A stretch of DNA of 64,000 nucleotides from Eukaryota sp. TZLM1-RC (GCA_040285825.1 JAUPSS010000010.1:372001-436000), one strand, 5' to 3'; shown: positions 10,690 through 21,125, counted from the first letter of the stretch. A program made the numbers and translations. The notes: a model not told the origin generated them from the sequence alone.

Positions 10690-11200
10690 TTACACACTTA
10701 ACAAAATAAAATCATAACTATTGGGACGAAATTCATTGAACTAAGATTTCATCTGCAAAATCTTGATCTGCTTATTGTCTAGCTAAAGCTTCTCCAATTC
10801 GATTGAAAAACCGGAGGTAATCTATTAATAATGGCAAATTGAATTTGAGAGCGCCATAAACAGATATCAAATCTTTTTATTGTTTTTTCTTGAACCATTT
10901 TTTGGAAATAATTCAAAAAAGTTCCTGCTTCTAGTGAAAGTCTTCCGTTTATAGGAAATGGGAAAGCAATAAAAACAAGTGGTCAATTTCTATCAGCATT
11001 AGCTTCCTCGATATCTTTGTCATATTTTCAACGTTTTTCTTTTGCTTTATAATCAAGAGCACTTACAGGATTAAGTTTTCTTCTGTGAACCAAAGTGTCG
11101 TTTGCAACATTACATGAGACAAAGTCAACAATAACTTCAGAATTATCAATCCAATCACAGTATACATCACCTCTATCATCAGAACCAAAATTATTACATT
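10690..11200 (-). pseudogene. LINE-B 3' fragment
   Basis: The minus strand repeats, with stops, the C-terminal end of the LINE ORF at 36376-37573: segments equivalent to KHDKDIEEANVDRN, VFIAFPFSINGRL and WRSRIQFAIINRL are recognisable. The 3' UTR segment CGTCCCAATAGTTATGA is also shared with the sequence following 37573. It is 5'-truncated and cannot encode protein. Confidence 0.7.
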
Positions 11201-11355
11201 TAATAATTGATAATAATAATAATTTAAATTACTACAGAACTACAGAAAAATAGTACAGTTCTCAATCCAATCAAAAATAATTATATAATTCATCCTCATC
11301 AAATTTCAATATTATAATATTCAATGTAATATTCTATTTCAATTTCAAACCAAAA

Positions 11356-11361
11356 TTTATT
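11356..11361 (-). terminator. Polyadenylation signal of the membrane protein gene
   Basis: AATAAA on the minus strand, 7 bp beyond the stop codon of the gene ending at 11368. Confidence 0.45.
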
Positions 11362-11367
11362 AAAACA

Positions 11368-13101
11368 TTACAACCACAAAACATTTCCTAGCTCGCTTCC
11401 AAGAAGTTTTTCATACACTTGACCAAAATTTTTGTCTTTTTTATTATTCAAGATATGTAAAACATGTTTTAAAGAAATAAACTTCACCCCATAGCAAAAC
11501 CCGTGGTAATTAGGGTCAAACAAAAGCGTTTCAACATTAGTCAAAAGTGATTGGAATTCCTTATCATGATCATTTTTATGGACAATTAAATCAGATTTTG
11601 ATACAAATTCATTTCCTGATACCTTTTTGTTGTAAACAAGTTGTAATTCATTCCTACTTAATGGTTTTAATCCAAATAAATCAAGTGTATGGGGGTAGTT
11701 GAGTATTAAGTTTTGAGGTAAAAGACTGGAACTATCAACATTTAATTCAGTTTTCAAGGTATTTGCTAATTCTTTGCATCTTTTCCTTTGATTTGAATCA
11801 GCAAAATTCAAAAACTTTACAGATTCTGGGAATAGAAAGTGTTGCGAAAGCAAAATTGATTGATCATGACTGTCTGCAACATGTCCAATCAAATTAGCAT
11901 CAGTTTCCGATATTTTTGACTCTTTAATGACGTGATTAAGCAATTCTTGACCGTCATCAGGGTCATTGAAATAAACAAATAGCATCATTAATGATTGAGT
12001 TTCCGTTTTTTCACCATTAAGTTCACTATTGGTCAAGTCCAATAACATTTCCAATCCATTATGAGTTAATTCTAATTCTTTTAAATACATAAGACGACCA
12101 CTGAATTTTTCAGTCATTTTGATTAGTTGTGACGTGTCAATTTGAGCTTTTCTCAAGGAATCAACAAAACTAGGAAAGAAGGTCAAAACTCGGAAATTTT
12201 CAACACCACTGACAAACCAATAAGCAGCCAGCTCAATCATTTTTTGATTGATGCCCTTGTTTTGATACCATTCCCAACCAATGTGTGATTTTTTTCTATG
12301 TTTTTCAGTGAACATCTTATCAGGATATTTACAGTTAATTCCAATCTTGTCCTTCTTCAACACTTGAGCAACAGCTTGTCTGTGATGACCATTGTAACTT
12401 CGAAGAGCGTCAGGGTCCTTCGGCAAGGGATCTACTCTGACAGGACACTTTGAATTTAAGTCCAAACTCTTGGTTTTAATTGAATGATAGAGTTTATGAA
12501 ATTCACCAATAAAGTCCTCAGGAGATCTCTTATAGGAGCCCTCAGAAAACCCAGCGGTATATGACCTTACATGTTCAAGGTAAGAATCTCTGATGAAGCC
12601 AGGAATAATGAAGGAGGGATCGAGTTGAGATTGGTGGTAAAAGTAGATATAAAGGTACTTAAAAACAGAGTCAAAGTGGGTATCATGGATTAGAGAATTA
12701 GGATGAACGACACCCTTCCTACACACTTCCAATGACTCACTGTTGATGTTAGGACTAGGTTGCCGGGGAGGGGAAGGGGAAGGGGAAGGGGAAAGTCTAG
12801 GGGATGTTTGAGGTAATTTGGAGGAATGATGTGGTACCGGTTCAGGCGATGGAGATGGTTGATGAAGTAATTCAGGCTGTGAAGGCGACGGAGGTGAACC
12901 CGGGGAATTCACCAGTTCATCAAGGGGATGAGAAGCAGTTTCAACGGTTGTAACTAAAGGGAAAGTAAAAGCCGACACAACTAGTATGAAGACAGATGTA
13001 AATGCAAACAACACAATGACTGTGCCGACGCACAAGCGATTGGACGACGAGACCTTACGCAAACACATTGAAACAGTCTTGTTTATAGATTGAAAAGTCA
13101 T
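11368..13101 (-). CDS. Unrecognised single-pass membrane protein with Pro-rich stalk
   Basis: 577 residues from ATG at 13101. The open frame extends 24 codons further upstream into LINE-derived sequence (MVKLISDS), but the two truncated copies elsewhere also carry MTFQSIN at this point, so 13101 is the likelier native start. One membrane segment at about 24-45 is followed by a Pro/Ser/Gln-rich stalk (about 64-118) and a large extracytoplasmic domain, suggesting type II topology. NGHHRQAVAQVL at about 236 resembles the DGxHR-type loop of ParB-like or sulfiredoxin-like folds; this is a weak, single-motif hint. I do not recognise the family. The frame is intact. Its upstream flank is a LINE fragment, so its promoter may have been replaced. 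Two decayed copies lie at 6926-7382 and 57400-57819. Confidence 0.65.
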   Translation of the reverse strand: MTFQSINKTVSMCLRKVSSSNRLCVGTVIVLFAFTSVFILVVSAFTFPLVTTVETASHPLDELVNSPGSPPSPSQPELLHQPSPSPEPVPHHSSKLPQTSPRLSPSPSPSPPRQPSPNINSESLEVCRKGVVHPNSLIHDTHFDSVFKYLYIYFYHQSQLDPSFIIPGFIRDSYLEHVRSYTAGFSEGSYKRSPEDFIGEFHKLYHSIKTKSLDLNSKCPVRVDPLPKDPDALRSYNGHHRQAVAQVLKKDKIGINCKYPDKMFTEKHRKKSHIGWEWYQNKGINQKMIELAAYWFVSGVENFRVLTFFPSFVDSLRKAQIDTSQLIKMTEKFSGRLMYLKELELTHNGLEMLLDLTNSELNGEKTETQSLMMLFVYFNDPDDGQELLNHVIKESKISETDANLIGHVADSHDQSILLSQHFLFPESVKFLNFADSNQRKRCKELANTLKTELNVDSSSLLPQNLILNYPHTLDLFGLKPLSRNELQLVYNKKVSGNEFVSKSDLIVHKNDHDKEFQSLLTNVETLLFDPNYHGFCYGVKFISLKHVLHILNNKKDKNFGQVYEKLLGSELGNVLWL

Positions 13102-13173
13102 AATCTGAACTAAGGTTTTCACTTCTGTCACATACTTGGAACCCTGGAGTGAATCAGAAATTAATTTCACCAT

Positions 13174-13345
13174 TCCCCAAAAATAGATAATACAATGCTG
13201 TTTTGCCAGTAAACATGATTGAAAATTCTTCCAGTTTTTTCCTTTACAACTACAACAAAATCCTCAAGGAAAGCCATAGCAGCCTTACCTAGAGATCCAC
13301 GCAAAGAAAAACCAAAGAAACTCAAATTATGTTGGGCATGAGAAA
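13174..13345 (-). pseudogene. LINE-A C-terminal fragment abutting the membrane protein gene
   Basis: Minus-strand frame encoding SLGKAAMAFLEDFVVVVK and GRIFNHVYWQ, the C-terminal end of LINE-A. It runs toward the membrane protein gene, with MVKLISDS at 13150-13173 as the last shared residues. At 13345 it is joined to plus-strand gypsy gag. The same LINE-to-gene junction occurs near 7440 and 57860. Confidence 0.7.
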
Positions 13346-14629
13346 CCTCTAACCATACCACTATGGATCATGCCGACGACGAGGTAGTTACAGTAAGTAG
13401 TGAGTCCCCAACTCTTACCACATCTGCTGATGCGTTTCCAGCCCCCATCACTCCCGTTAGTTGAACACCCCAATCACGATCTACGCCTTCCACGGTAGGT
13501 TCAACCTCTACTACTTCCTCTCATCAATCAATTTTCTCGGGCACCTCCGAAAGTAGCCTTCTCCTTACTTCTATGATTGGATCTAGAAATCGAGATGACA
13601 GACGAAGGGACCGACCTAAACGTCCATATATCAAAGCTGCTGATTTGAGAGACGCCGACAAACTTCTAAAGTTTGTTAACAAATTCATCTCTGGAGCCCT
13701 ACCGACCGGTTCCTGAGAAAAACCAGAGGTAATGTTGAGGATCCAGCCTCAACAGTCTGCTGCTGGATCTGGTCCTCCCCATCTCACTACTCGTCTGATG
13801 GCCACACTCTTGGCGAATTCTTCAGTTGAACCATGTAGATTTCACTTATCAGAACCAACTGACACATCAGCAGGACACTCGTCGACCTCCTGCGGTCTTA
13901 CCCTCCCCACCTGACATCCCCAGACAACGAGGTTCTCGCCCAGGTAAACGCCCTGAACACAGTATGAGGGGAGGCAGCTTACCACAATCGTTTTCACCGG
14001 CCGCTGATGTTCAATGTAATTTCTGCAAACAAATGCGCCATCCAACTAAAAGGTGCCCTAGTGAAGACTGCCAAAGAAGCAAGAAATGGAGAGAGCAGCA
14101 AGCTCAACAACAAGCTCGAGGCAGAAGTTCTAGAGGTTCTGGTTTCCGTAGTCGAAGAGGTACTCGCGGCAGAGGCAGAGGCTCTTCATCATACAATAAA
14201 CGTTGCCGTCGCTATTTATGTACTTTCGAAACCATACCCCCTACAACTACAACACAATCCCACACAGAAAATACAACATGGTAAGATTCCCTAATTAATC
14301 CACTCGCCAACTTGGAACCTTCCAAGACATCCAACACTCAGGCAAATTTCTTCTCAGAACAAGCCGAATATGATTATGATACAATTTTTATGGTACAATC
14401 CATGAAATTCACACCCAAATGCCTCCAATTAAACTTCTTGATCAACAATGTCGAAGTTAAAGGCATAGTTGACTCTGGTGCAACATGCTCAGTGGTCACG
14501 GAAGACGTCATCAGTAATTGTAACATGGCATGTACCAACAAAACCATGTCCTACAAAATTGTTGATGAAACCACCTCACAGTCCCTTGGTACTGTGTTTG
14601 GAACCCTTAGCATTAGACTAGACACAATC
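13346..14629 (+). pseudogene. Partial gypsy copy 1a/1b: gag fragment, zinc knuckle, start of protease
   Basis: Starts abruptly within gag (matching about 43840 of the copy at 42-49 kb), without LTR. Gag to about 13745 covers RPKRPYIKAADLRDADKLLK. An internal deletion then joins it to the capsid end near 13770. A CCHC knuckle CNFCKQMRHPTKRC lies at about 14014-14055, followed by an RG-rich basic tail. A TAA stop after the tail (14282) precedes protease residues with the active site DSGATCSVV (about 14470). The protease stops at LSIRLD near 14629, where another gag begins. From about 14052 to 14330 the sequence is nearly identical to 17039-17317. Confidence 0.8.
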
Positions 14630-16599
14630 CATTCTTTGGACCTAGATTCGAAAATGAACTAGGAATATGGGTCACTCCCAGCATCGTTCCATACCTTCCA
14701 TTTGAAAGGAATGCACCTGAGGACTCTAGAACTGATCTCGAACCATCTTTTGAACACAGACCCGGTGTCAGGTATATGAGGACAACTAGAGGGGGCGTAT
14801 TCAGACGTTTTGCTGAAAATGAAGACAACCTCTTCATTAACGAAGCAAATCCTTGTCCCTACTCTAGGTGCAGCCCTGGGTAAAATGCCTCTTTGGACAT
14901 ATTAATTGATAGGAATCACAGGACAGGTTGGTGGTTTACTGAAACTACCTATGGTGAGAGACTCTTCCTTTATGATAGACGTTTCTGACCACATTGCTTC
15001 ATTTTCTGGCCCTGACAATAGAAGAACTGGTAATTTTCAAAGAGCTTTTCAGCAAGTGACAGTATTCCCTGGATGTGTAGAATCCAGAATGCTGAAATGG
15101 GTAATGGTTGAAGGTAGAATAGAGAAGACTCACTTGGTACAACCAGCAGTATCTTCACAACAGGTTTCTGCTCAATTCGAAAAGATTCAGGAGTCACCTC
15201 AACCCCAAAAGAGCGAAGTTTCAACTCCCTCTATACAACAAACCGAATCAGTACAACCTCCCATGGAAACTGATCAGCTTCCTCCCATGGATACCACAAA
15301 CCAATTTGCAATAAAACAAGCCGACGACGAAGTTATCACTGTGAGTAGTGAGTCTCCAACTCCCACCACATTTTCTGATGCGGTACCTGCTCCCATCACT
15401 CCTGTCAGTCGAGCTCCTCAACCCCAACCGACACCTTCTACGGTAGGTACCACCTCTATAACATTCTCACATTAATCACCTTTCTCAGGCACTTACGGAA
15501 GTAGCCTTCTCCTTTCTTCAATGATTGGATCAAGAAACCGAGATGACAAATGGAGGGACCGTCCTAAACGTCCATATTTCGAAGCTTCTGATTTGAGGGA
15601 TGCTGATAAACTTCTAAAGTTTGTCAACAAATTTATTCTCTGTAGTCGCACCGAGCGGGTCTTAAGAGAGACCAGAAGCAATGTTGAGGATCCTGCTCAG
15701 ATTGCTCTAGCTAATGAAGCTGCCAGACTTCGTGAAGAATTAGAACAAGCTAGAGAAGGTTCACAACCATCGATTAATGAGTATTTCGGCAATATTTCCG
15801 GTGAAGCAATTCATGAATGGGACTTGTTTTGTCAAGCCATGAGGATCAAACCCCGAGACCTCGCTGAATGTGTCCCCCTGAGGTGCTAAACGCGTTAAGA
15901 TAACAAGGTGCTCACCTGGCTATCTCTTCTCCCACGGCTCCAACTTAAAGAGACAAACGCATTATTTGGGTTCAAATACTAAGAGGTACCCAATTCAGCA
16001 GACTGGATGAGGCTAACCGAGCTCTCCTCTCAACAAACATGGACTGGACCAAATGAGATTACGGTAATAGATGTATTGACTTCATGGTCAACCTCAGCAG
16101 AGTTCGGACTCGCTCCACCGCCATTCTAGATATTAGGGGCATTTCCCAACAATTGAAAACATTCTCAATCAGCTCGACTCCCTCAGAGGATAGACCATCA
16201 GACTGGGTAGTAGCTACCCACGTCCTAGAAAGCGTTCGAATCATCCCTATTAGAGACAGACTCCTCAGGATTTGTTCTCCCCATCCCACTACTCATCCGA
16301 TATCCATACTCTTGGTGAATTTTTCAGTGTTCTTCAAATAGAATACGAGAATTTTTGCAACGCCAGATCTTACATGGAACGATTGAACCATGTAGACTTT
16401 AAGTATCAGAACAAACTCACTGATCAACAAGCCTCTCGCCGACCTCCAACGGTCGTACCCTCCCCACTTGACATCCACAGACAACGAGGTTCTGGCCCAG
16501 ATAAACGCTCCAAACAATTTAAAAGAGGAGGTAGCTCACCAAAACCGTCTTCCACTTCAGCTGATGTGCAATGTAATTTCTGCAAACAAATGCGCCATC
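14630..16599 (+). pseudogene. Partial gypsy copy 1c: gag
   Basis: Gag from the GPRFENELGIWVTP-type segment through HRTGWWFTE (about 14910), an acidic/Pro-rich middle (14906-15475), RPKRPYFEASDLRDADKLLK (15521-15889), and the capsid end to the first part of the knuckle (CNFCKQMRHP, near 16572-16600). Several frameshifts and stops interrupt it. Near 16599 it jumps back about 300 bp in element coordinates to GNPVDRLPEWEIASH, starting the next partial copy. Confidence 0.8.
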
Positions 16600-18054
16600 C
16601 CCGGAAACCCCGTCGACCGACTCCCCGAATGGGAAATTGCTTCTCACGTCATTGAAAGCATCGGTATTACCATCATCAGGGACAGACTCCTCAGGATCTG
16701 GTCCAACCCCTCCCATTACTACTCAGATGGCCACACCCTAGGAGAATTTTTCAGTGTTCTCCAAATAGAGTACGAAAACTTTTGTAATGCTAGATCTTTT
16801 AAGGAGCAGATCAATCACGTGGACTTCTTGTATCAAAATAGAATCTCGTTTCAGACTGAGAACCGTCGCAGACAGACGGTACCTTCTCCCCCTGCTATCC
16901 CCAAAACAAGAGGTTCCAGCTCTGGCAGGCGCCCAAAACAACAACGACGAGAAGGAAGCTCTACTCAACCGTCTTCCACTCAGTCTGATGTCAACGTCCA
17001 ATGCAATTTCTGTAAACAAATGGGTCATCCGACTGAAAGGTGCCCTAGTGAAGACTGCCAAAGAAGCAAGAAATGGAGAGAGCAGCAAGCTCAACAACAA
17101 GCTCGAGGCAGAAGTTCTAGAGGTTCTGGTTTCCGTAGTCGAAGAGGTACTCGCGGCAGAGGCAGAGGCTCTTCATCATACAATAAACGTTGCCGTCGCT
17201 ATTTATGTACTTTCGAAACCATACCCCCTACAACTACAACACAATCCCACACAGAAAATACAACATGGTAAGATTCCCTAATTAATCCACTCGCCAACTT
17301 GGAACCTTCCAAGACATCCAACATTCAGGCTAATTTCTTCTCAGAACAAGTCGAATATGATTTTGATACAATTGTTATGGTACAACCCATAAAATCTACA
17401 ATCAACTGCCTACAATTAAACTTTTTGATCAACAATGTCGAAGTTAAAGGCATAATTGACTCTGGTGCAACATGCTCAGTAGTCACAGAAGACATCATCA
17501 GCAGATGTAACATGGCACGTTCCAACAAAACCATATCCTAGAAAATTGCTGATGGAACCACCTCACAGTCCCTTGGTACTGCTTCTGGAACCCTTAGCAT
17601 TAGACTAGGAAGTGTTACCCAGATTGTACATGTGAAACACAAGTTCAGCATCATTCCTGGACATGAGACCATTTTCATTGGTGCCGACTTGTTGTGTCAT
17701 CTTGAGCTGTTGAACAATAAGGGCATTTACATTAGAACGGACCACGCCTGTCGCACATTACTACTCCCTGAAGCCGAATTCGATCATCGAATATCACAAG
17801 CTTCAGAAGTCGTCAACGTTCCCCCACGTTGGTTGGAACACATCAACTTATCCGGTTGTACCATCAACCTCGACAACGACCACTACAAGAAGTCCCTACT
17901 TCAAACTTTGAAAGAGTTCGAAGACCCATTCACCCTCAAGCCTAATACTGAAGGTATCGATTGTCCTCCTATGGAAATCAACTTCTACAATGAAGACGTC
18001 AGAGTTAGAAGACCCCCCTTGGAACCTGAATCCAGCCAGGCTAGAAGTCCCTAA
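16600..18054 (+). pseudogene. Gypsy copy 1d: capsid end, zinc knuckle, protease
   Basis: Capsid end (PEWEIASHVIES, GHTLGEFFSVLQIEYENF), then an intact CCHC knuckle CNFCKQMGHPTERC followed by CPSEDC and an RG-rich basic tail that binds RNA in gag proteins. A TAA follows (17269-17271). The protease (17299 on) has DSGATCSVV, FIGADLL and a downstream Leu-rich end. It is interrupted by a TAG at 17539-17541 where the other copies read TAC. The frame then continues 17632-18054 and overlaps pol, which lies in the +1 frame. Relative to the two other copies, one extra base sits near 18015. This looks like a mutation and not a programmed shift. Confidence 0.8.
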
Positions 18055-20986
18055 CCAAATTTTCGACGAACTTGTAGACTCAGGATTTGCTGTCCCATCT
18101 AACCATGAGTTCAGCTCCCCTGTTTGTCTAGTGGTCTACACAGATCACCGTAAGCCCCGCCTTACAGGTGATTACAGCGGCAAGGACGGAGTTAACGCCA
18201 ACACTGTTCCCGTTGAACCTAATCTCCCTAGAATATCAGATGTGCTAGTCTTCCTTTCGGAAGCCAATTTCATCGGTACCCTTGACCTTCCCAAAGCCTT
18301 TTGGCAACTAAAAATTGCAGAAAAGGACTGGGAGAAGACTGTCTTAAGCATCCCTGGCAAAAGTATCATGTTTAAACGTGCTGTTTTCGGCCTCAAGAAC
18401 GTTCCTGCAGTTTTCCAGAACGTCATGGCAGACATCTTCTCCGGAGACGGTGTATTCATCTATATAGATGACATCATTATAGTAGGTAGAACTTTCAACG
18501 AGTTCCTCGGACGTCTAAGACGTGTCCTCGAGAAAGCTCTAACCCGTAGAGTTAGCCTTGGACTGCCCAAGTGCCATTTTGTGTCCTCTAGACACCCAAT
18601 AAAGATCCTTGGTAGCAGATTCCAACACAAAACCAGGACCATAGATCCTACACGCACAGAGTCTTTACTGAACCTCCCCAGACCTAAGACTGTGAAAGAC
18701 GCCTGTAGCCTTATCGGCTCAGTCAACTTCATTAGGGAATGGCTTCCCCAGGTAACCAAGCATGTTGCCCCGATCATCAAATTAACTCATGGCAAACCGC
18801 GTCGCTTGCAGTGGAAAGACACTCACGACTACCATTTAGCCAAAATCAAACGTCTGATCGCGGAGCATATGCCTCTAAACTTACCTCCAGTGGATAACCA
18901 AGTACTAATTAGTTGCGATGCCTCTGATATAGCAGTTGGCGGCGTGATTTGGGAACAAATAGAACCCACTAAGGACCCTGGTACTTCCTTACTCAATAGG
19001 AAATGTAGACCAATCAGCTTCTTCAGCAGATTGTTGACTAACTCCGAGCAGAACTGGCCCACGGTACAGAAAGAGCTTTATGCTATCCTTCTCATGCTTA
19101 CCGAAAGTGGCTTCGAGAACTACATCAAAGGAAGGCGTCTGATCATTTTCACAGATCACCAAAACCTTACTTACATGCTTACCGCTCCGAACAAAAACAG
19201 AATAGTCAGAAGGTGGCTTCCCATCTTTTCTGAGTTCCTATTCGACATCGTTCATACAAAAGGGGAAGAGAACCATTGGGCAGACATGCTATCTAGGATA
19301 GTACCGCCCCAAGACAATCATACCATCAACCATCTGGTCCATTCCAACGACCAAGAGTTTCACCCTATCTACTACACAAATAGGATTGATGAAACTGAGT
19401 CAGAGAGATGCTTCGTTGAAGATCTCCATACATTGGAGAAGGTGCTTATCCTTCAAGATAAATGCTCCAATGACCTTTCACTCTTCGAGCCATGGCTCTG
19501 CAAGATCAGGTCCGAACAAAAGCGAGCCCTCGCTAATCAGGACACCTCGTTAAACAATTGTACTTTGGATAGCCGTCTAGATCTTTATCTAACTCCAGAG
19601 CACAAGATCGTGATTCCTCAATCACTGGTTAAGGATACGCTTAACCTTCTACATGGACTCCCGCAAGGTGGCCACCCCAGTAAGGCAGAAAGTCTCCTCA
19701 GACTCAAGAACAGCGACTACTGGTGGCCTAACATGCTTTCTGACATGACCAAGCACGTCCAAGAATGCCATTCCTGTCAGAAGACAGCAGCAGTCCCCAA
19801 ACTGCATGTCCCTACAACTGGTTCCTTGTGGGCTGACAGACCATTTGCAAGAGTTAACGTCGACGTCATAGGTCCTCTTCCAGAAGATCAAGACGGCCAC
19901 AGATACATTCTTTTATTTGTGGATAGCTTCACGAGGTTCACTATCATTGTCCCTCTCAAAGAACTCAACGCCAACCTTACTGCTGACGCTCTCATATGGA
20001 AGGTATGTGCGATATTCGGGATCCCGTTCATAGTTCATAGTGACAACGGTCCTGAGTTCTCAAAAGCTGTCTTCGACGCTCTATGTGAGTTTTTGGGCAT
20101 AGAGGTCTCAAAGTCCGTCCCTCACTTCTCTCAGTCCAATGGTTTAGTCGAACGCCGTCATCGTGACATTCTGCAGAATTTGAGGAAACTGCTCGTAGAC
20201 TTTAACGCCTACGATGCATGGTCAGAGTACATACCCTATGTACAATTGTTAATCAACTCATCCAAGAGTTCGATTACAGGTTACTCTCCATACGAGCTCA
20301 TGTTTGGTTCAGATTTTAGCCCCAGAGCTGACCCCGGCAAAATCATAGAGACCCTCGAAAGCTCAACGTCTGAGTCAACATATATCAACGACATTCAATC
20401 TAAATTTGCTAGATTGAAGAAGAAACAGGAGGAAGCAGAGCTCCGTCAAGCTTCCAAGGCTCCTCCTCGTGATTCCCAAATCGAAGCCAACCCTTTTTCT
20501 TCTGGCCAATTGGTCAAACGAGCTTCGTCTTCCACTGCTAAGTTACATGGTAATTACAAAGGACCATTCTTAGTTATTGACACACCCTCTACCTCCACAG
20601 CCGACATCAAGAATCTGTGTACTGGTATGGTTGTTAAAGCCAGTGTGAAGCACCTCCAACCTTGGCATTCCAGTTTACCAGCAGATGATGAATTTCACTC
20701 CTGGGTTGCTGCTGGCGATGCAGAAGAGCACGTGATCCAGAAAGTCCTCAGTCAGGATGGTGGTTACTGTCAAGTCCAATGGCCTGGCAACCATATTACC
20801 ACTGAGCTGGTTTCGACTGTTCAAAACACCTCTGCCTACAAAGTATTCTCCAAGTCTATTTCTAATACTCGCTCTCGTCCTTCACGCCGTAAACGTCGTT
20901 CTGATAATATTAATAATAATGTTAATCCTACTCCTATCAGGCCTCGACGCTCGAAAAGAAGAAAGGGCAGTGTTAGCCTTGGATAA
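17990..20986 (+). CDS. Ty3/gypsy pol: reverse transcriptase, RNase H, integrase
   Basis: A 998-codon open frame, the longest in the window. Reverse transcriptase: TLDLPKAFWQL (about 97) and YIDD (about 158-161). RNase H: CDASDIAVGG (about 309), KELYAI, FTDHQNLTY, WADMLSR, all four acidic positions present. Integrase: HGLPQGGH ... CHSC zinc finger, then core VDVIGP, SDNGPEF and VERRH (D, D-35-E). A GPF motif (KGPFLVID, about 857) marks the GPY/F module. The tail (about 905-945; EEHVIQKVL, CQVQWPG) resembles a degenerate chromodomain. The ATG at 17990 lies in the frameshifted junction with protease, so this is probably not the native start; pol is normally made as part of a polyprotein. The last codons overlap the 3' LTR. 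It is the only copy here with complete RT, RNase H and integrase. Confidence 0.9.
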   Translation: MKTSELEDPPWNLNPARLEVPNQIFDELVDSGFAVPSNHEFSSPVCLVVYTDHRKPRLTGDYSGKDGVNANTVPVEPNLPRISDVLVFLSEANFIGTLDLPKAFWQLKIAEKDWEKTVLSIPGKSIMFKRAVFGLKNVPAVFQNVMADIFSGDGVFIYIDDIIIVGRTFNEFLGRLRRVLEKALTRRVSLGLPKCHFVSSRHPIKILGSRFQHKTRTIDPTRTESLLNLPRPKTVKDACSLIGSVNFIREWLPQVTKHVAPIIKLTHGKPRRLQWKDTHDYHLAKIKRLIAEHMPLNLPPVDNQVLISCDASDIAVGGVIWEQIEPTKDPGTSLLNRKCRPISFFSRLLTNSEQNWPTVQKELYAILLMLTESGFENYIKGRRLIIFTDHQNLTYMLTAPNKNRIVRRWLPIFSEFLFDIVHTKGEENHWADMLSRIVPPQDNHTINHLVHSNDQEFHPIYYTNRIDETESERCFVEDLHTLEKVLILQDKCSNDLSLFEPWLCKIRSEQKRALANQDTSLNNCTLDSRLDLYLTPEHKIVIPQSLVKDTLNLLHGLPQGGHPSKAESLLRLKNSDYWWPNMLSDMTKHVQECHSCQKTAAVPKLHVPTTGSLWADRPFARVNVDVIGPLPEDQDGHRYILLFVDSFTRFTIIVPLKELNANLTADALIWKVCAIFGIPFIVHSDNGPEFSKAVFDALCEFLGIEVSKSVPHFSQSNGLVERRHRDILQNLRKLLVDFNAYDAWSEYIPYVQLLINSSKSSITGYSPYELMFGSDFSPRADPGKIIETLESSTSESTYINDIQSKFARLKKKQEEAELRQASKAPPRDSQIEANPFSSGQLVKRASSSTAKLHGNYKGPFLVIDTPSTSTADIKNLCTGMVVKASVKHLQPWHSSLPADDEFHSWVAAGDAEEHVIQKVLSQDGGYCQVQWPGNHITTELVSTVQNTSAYKVFSKSISNTRSRPSRRKRRSDNINNNVNPTPIRPRRSKRRKGSVSLG

Positions 20987-21125
20987 TAATTATAATAGTT
21001 TATTTATAGTTTATTTATAGTTATTGTATCATTGCGCCCACGCGCTTAAGTTAAGGGAAATCCTCTTTCCCTCGTAATACATTACTCAACATTCAGGTAT
21101 AATGTCTAACCCCCGCAGATCATCA
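20971..21125 (+). repeat. 3' LTR of gypsy copy 1
   Basis: 155 bp, TGTTAGCCTTGG ... CAGATCATCA. Contains GCGCTTAAGT, a CTCGTAATACATTACTC segment where related LTRs have AATAAA, and ATGTCTAACCC, which in 5' LTRs supplies the gag start codon. The downstream flank (ACATTGGTAAATACC) is the interior of a tandem-array unit, so the element inserted into that repeat. No matching 5' LTR exists because the composite is 5'-truncated. Confidence 0.85.

Noticed and set aside
14279-14290. GTAAGA after ATG at the gag end as a 5' splice site
   Set aside because: The other copies have GAAAGA or GAAAGT, and no fitting branch/acceptor pair was seen; it is just the TGG-TAA stop.
17990-18054. Programmed +1 frameshift between protease and RT in copy 1
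   Set aside because: Copies 3 and 4 have no shift there; copy 1 simply has one extra base after the C-run, so mutation is the simpler reading.
20757-21020. Short frame overlapping pol end as an accessory gene
   Set aside because: It is a shadow of pol in another frame running into the LTR, with no matching frame conserved in copies 3 and 4.
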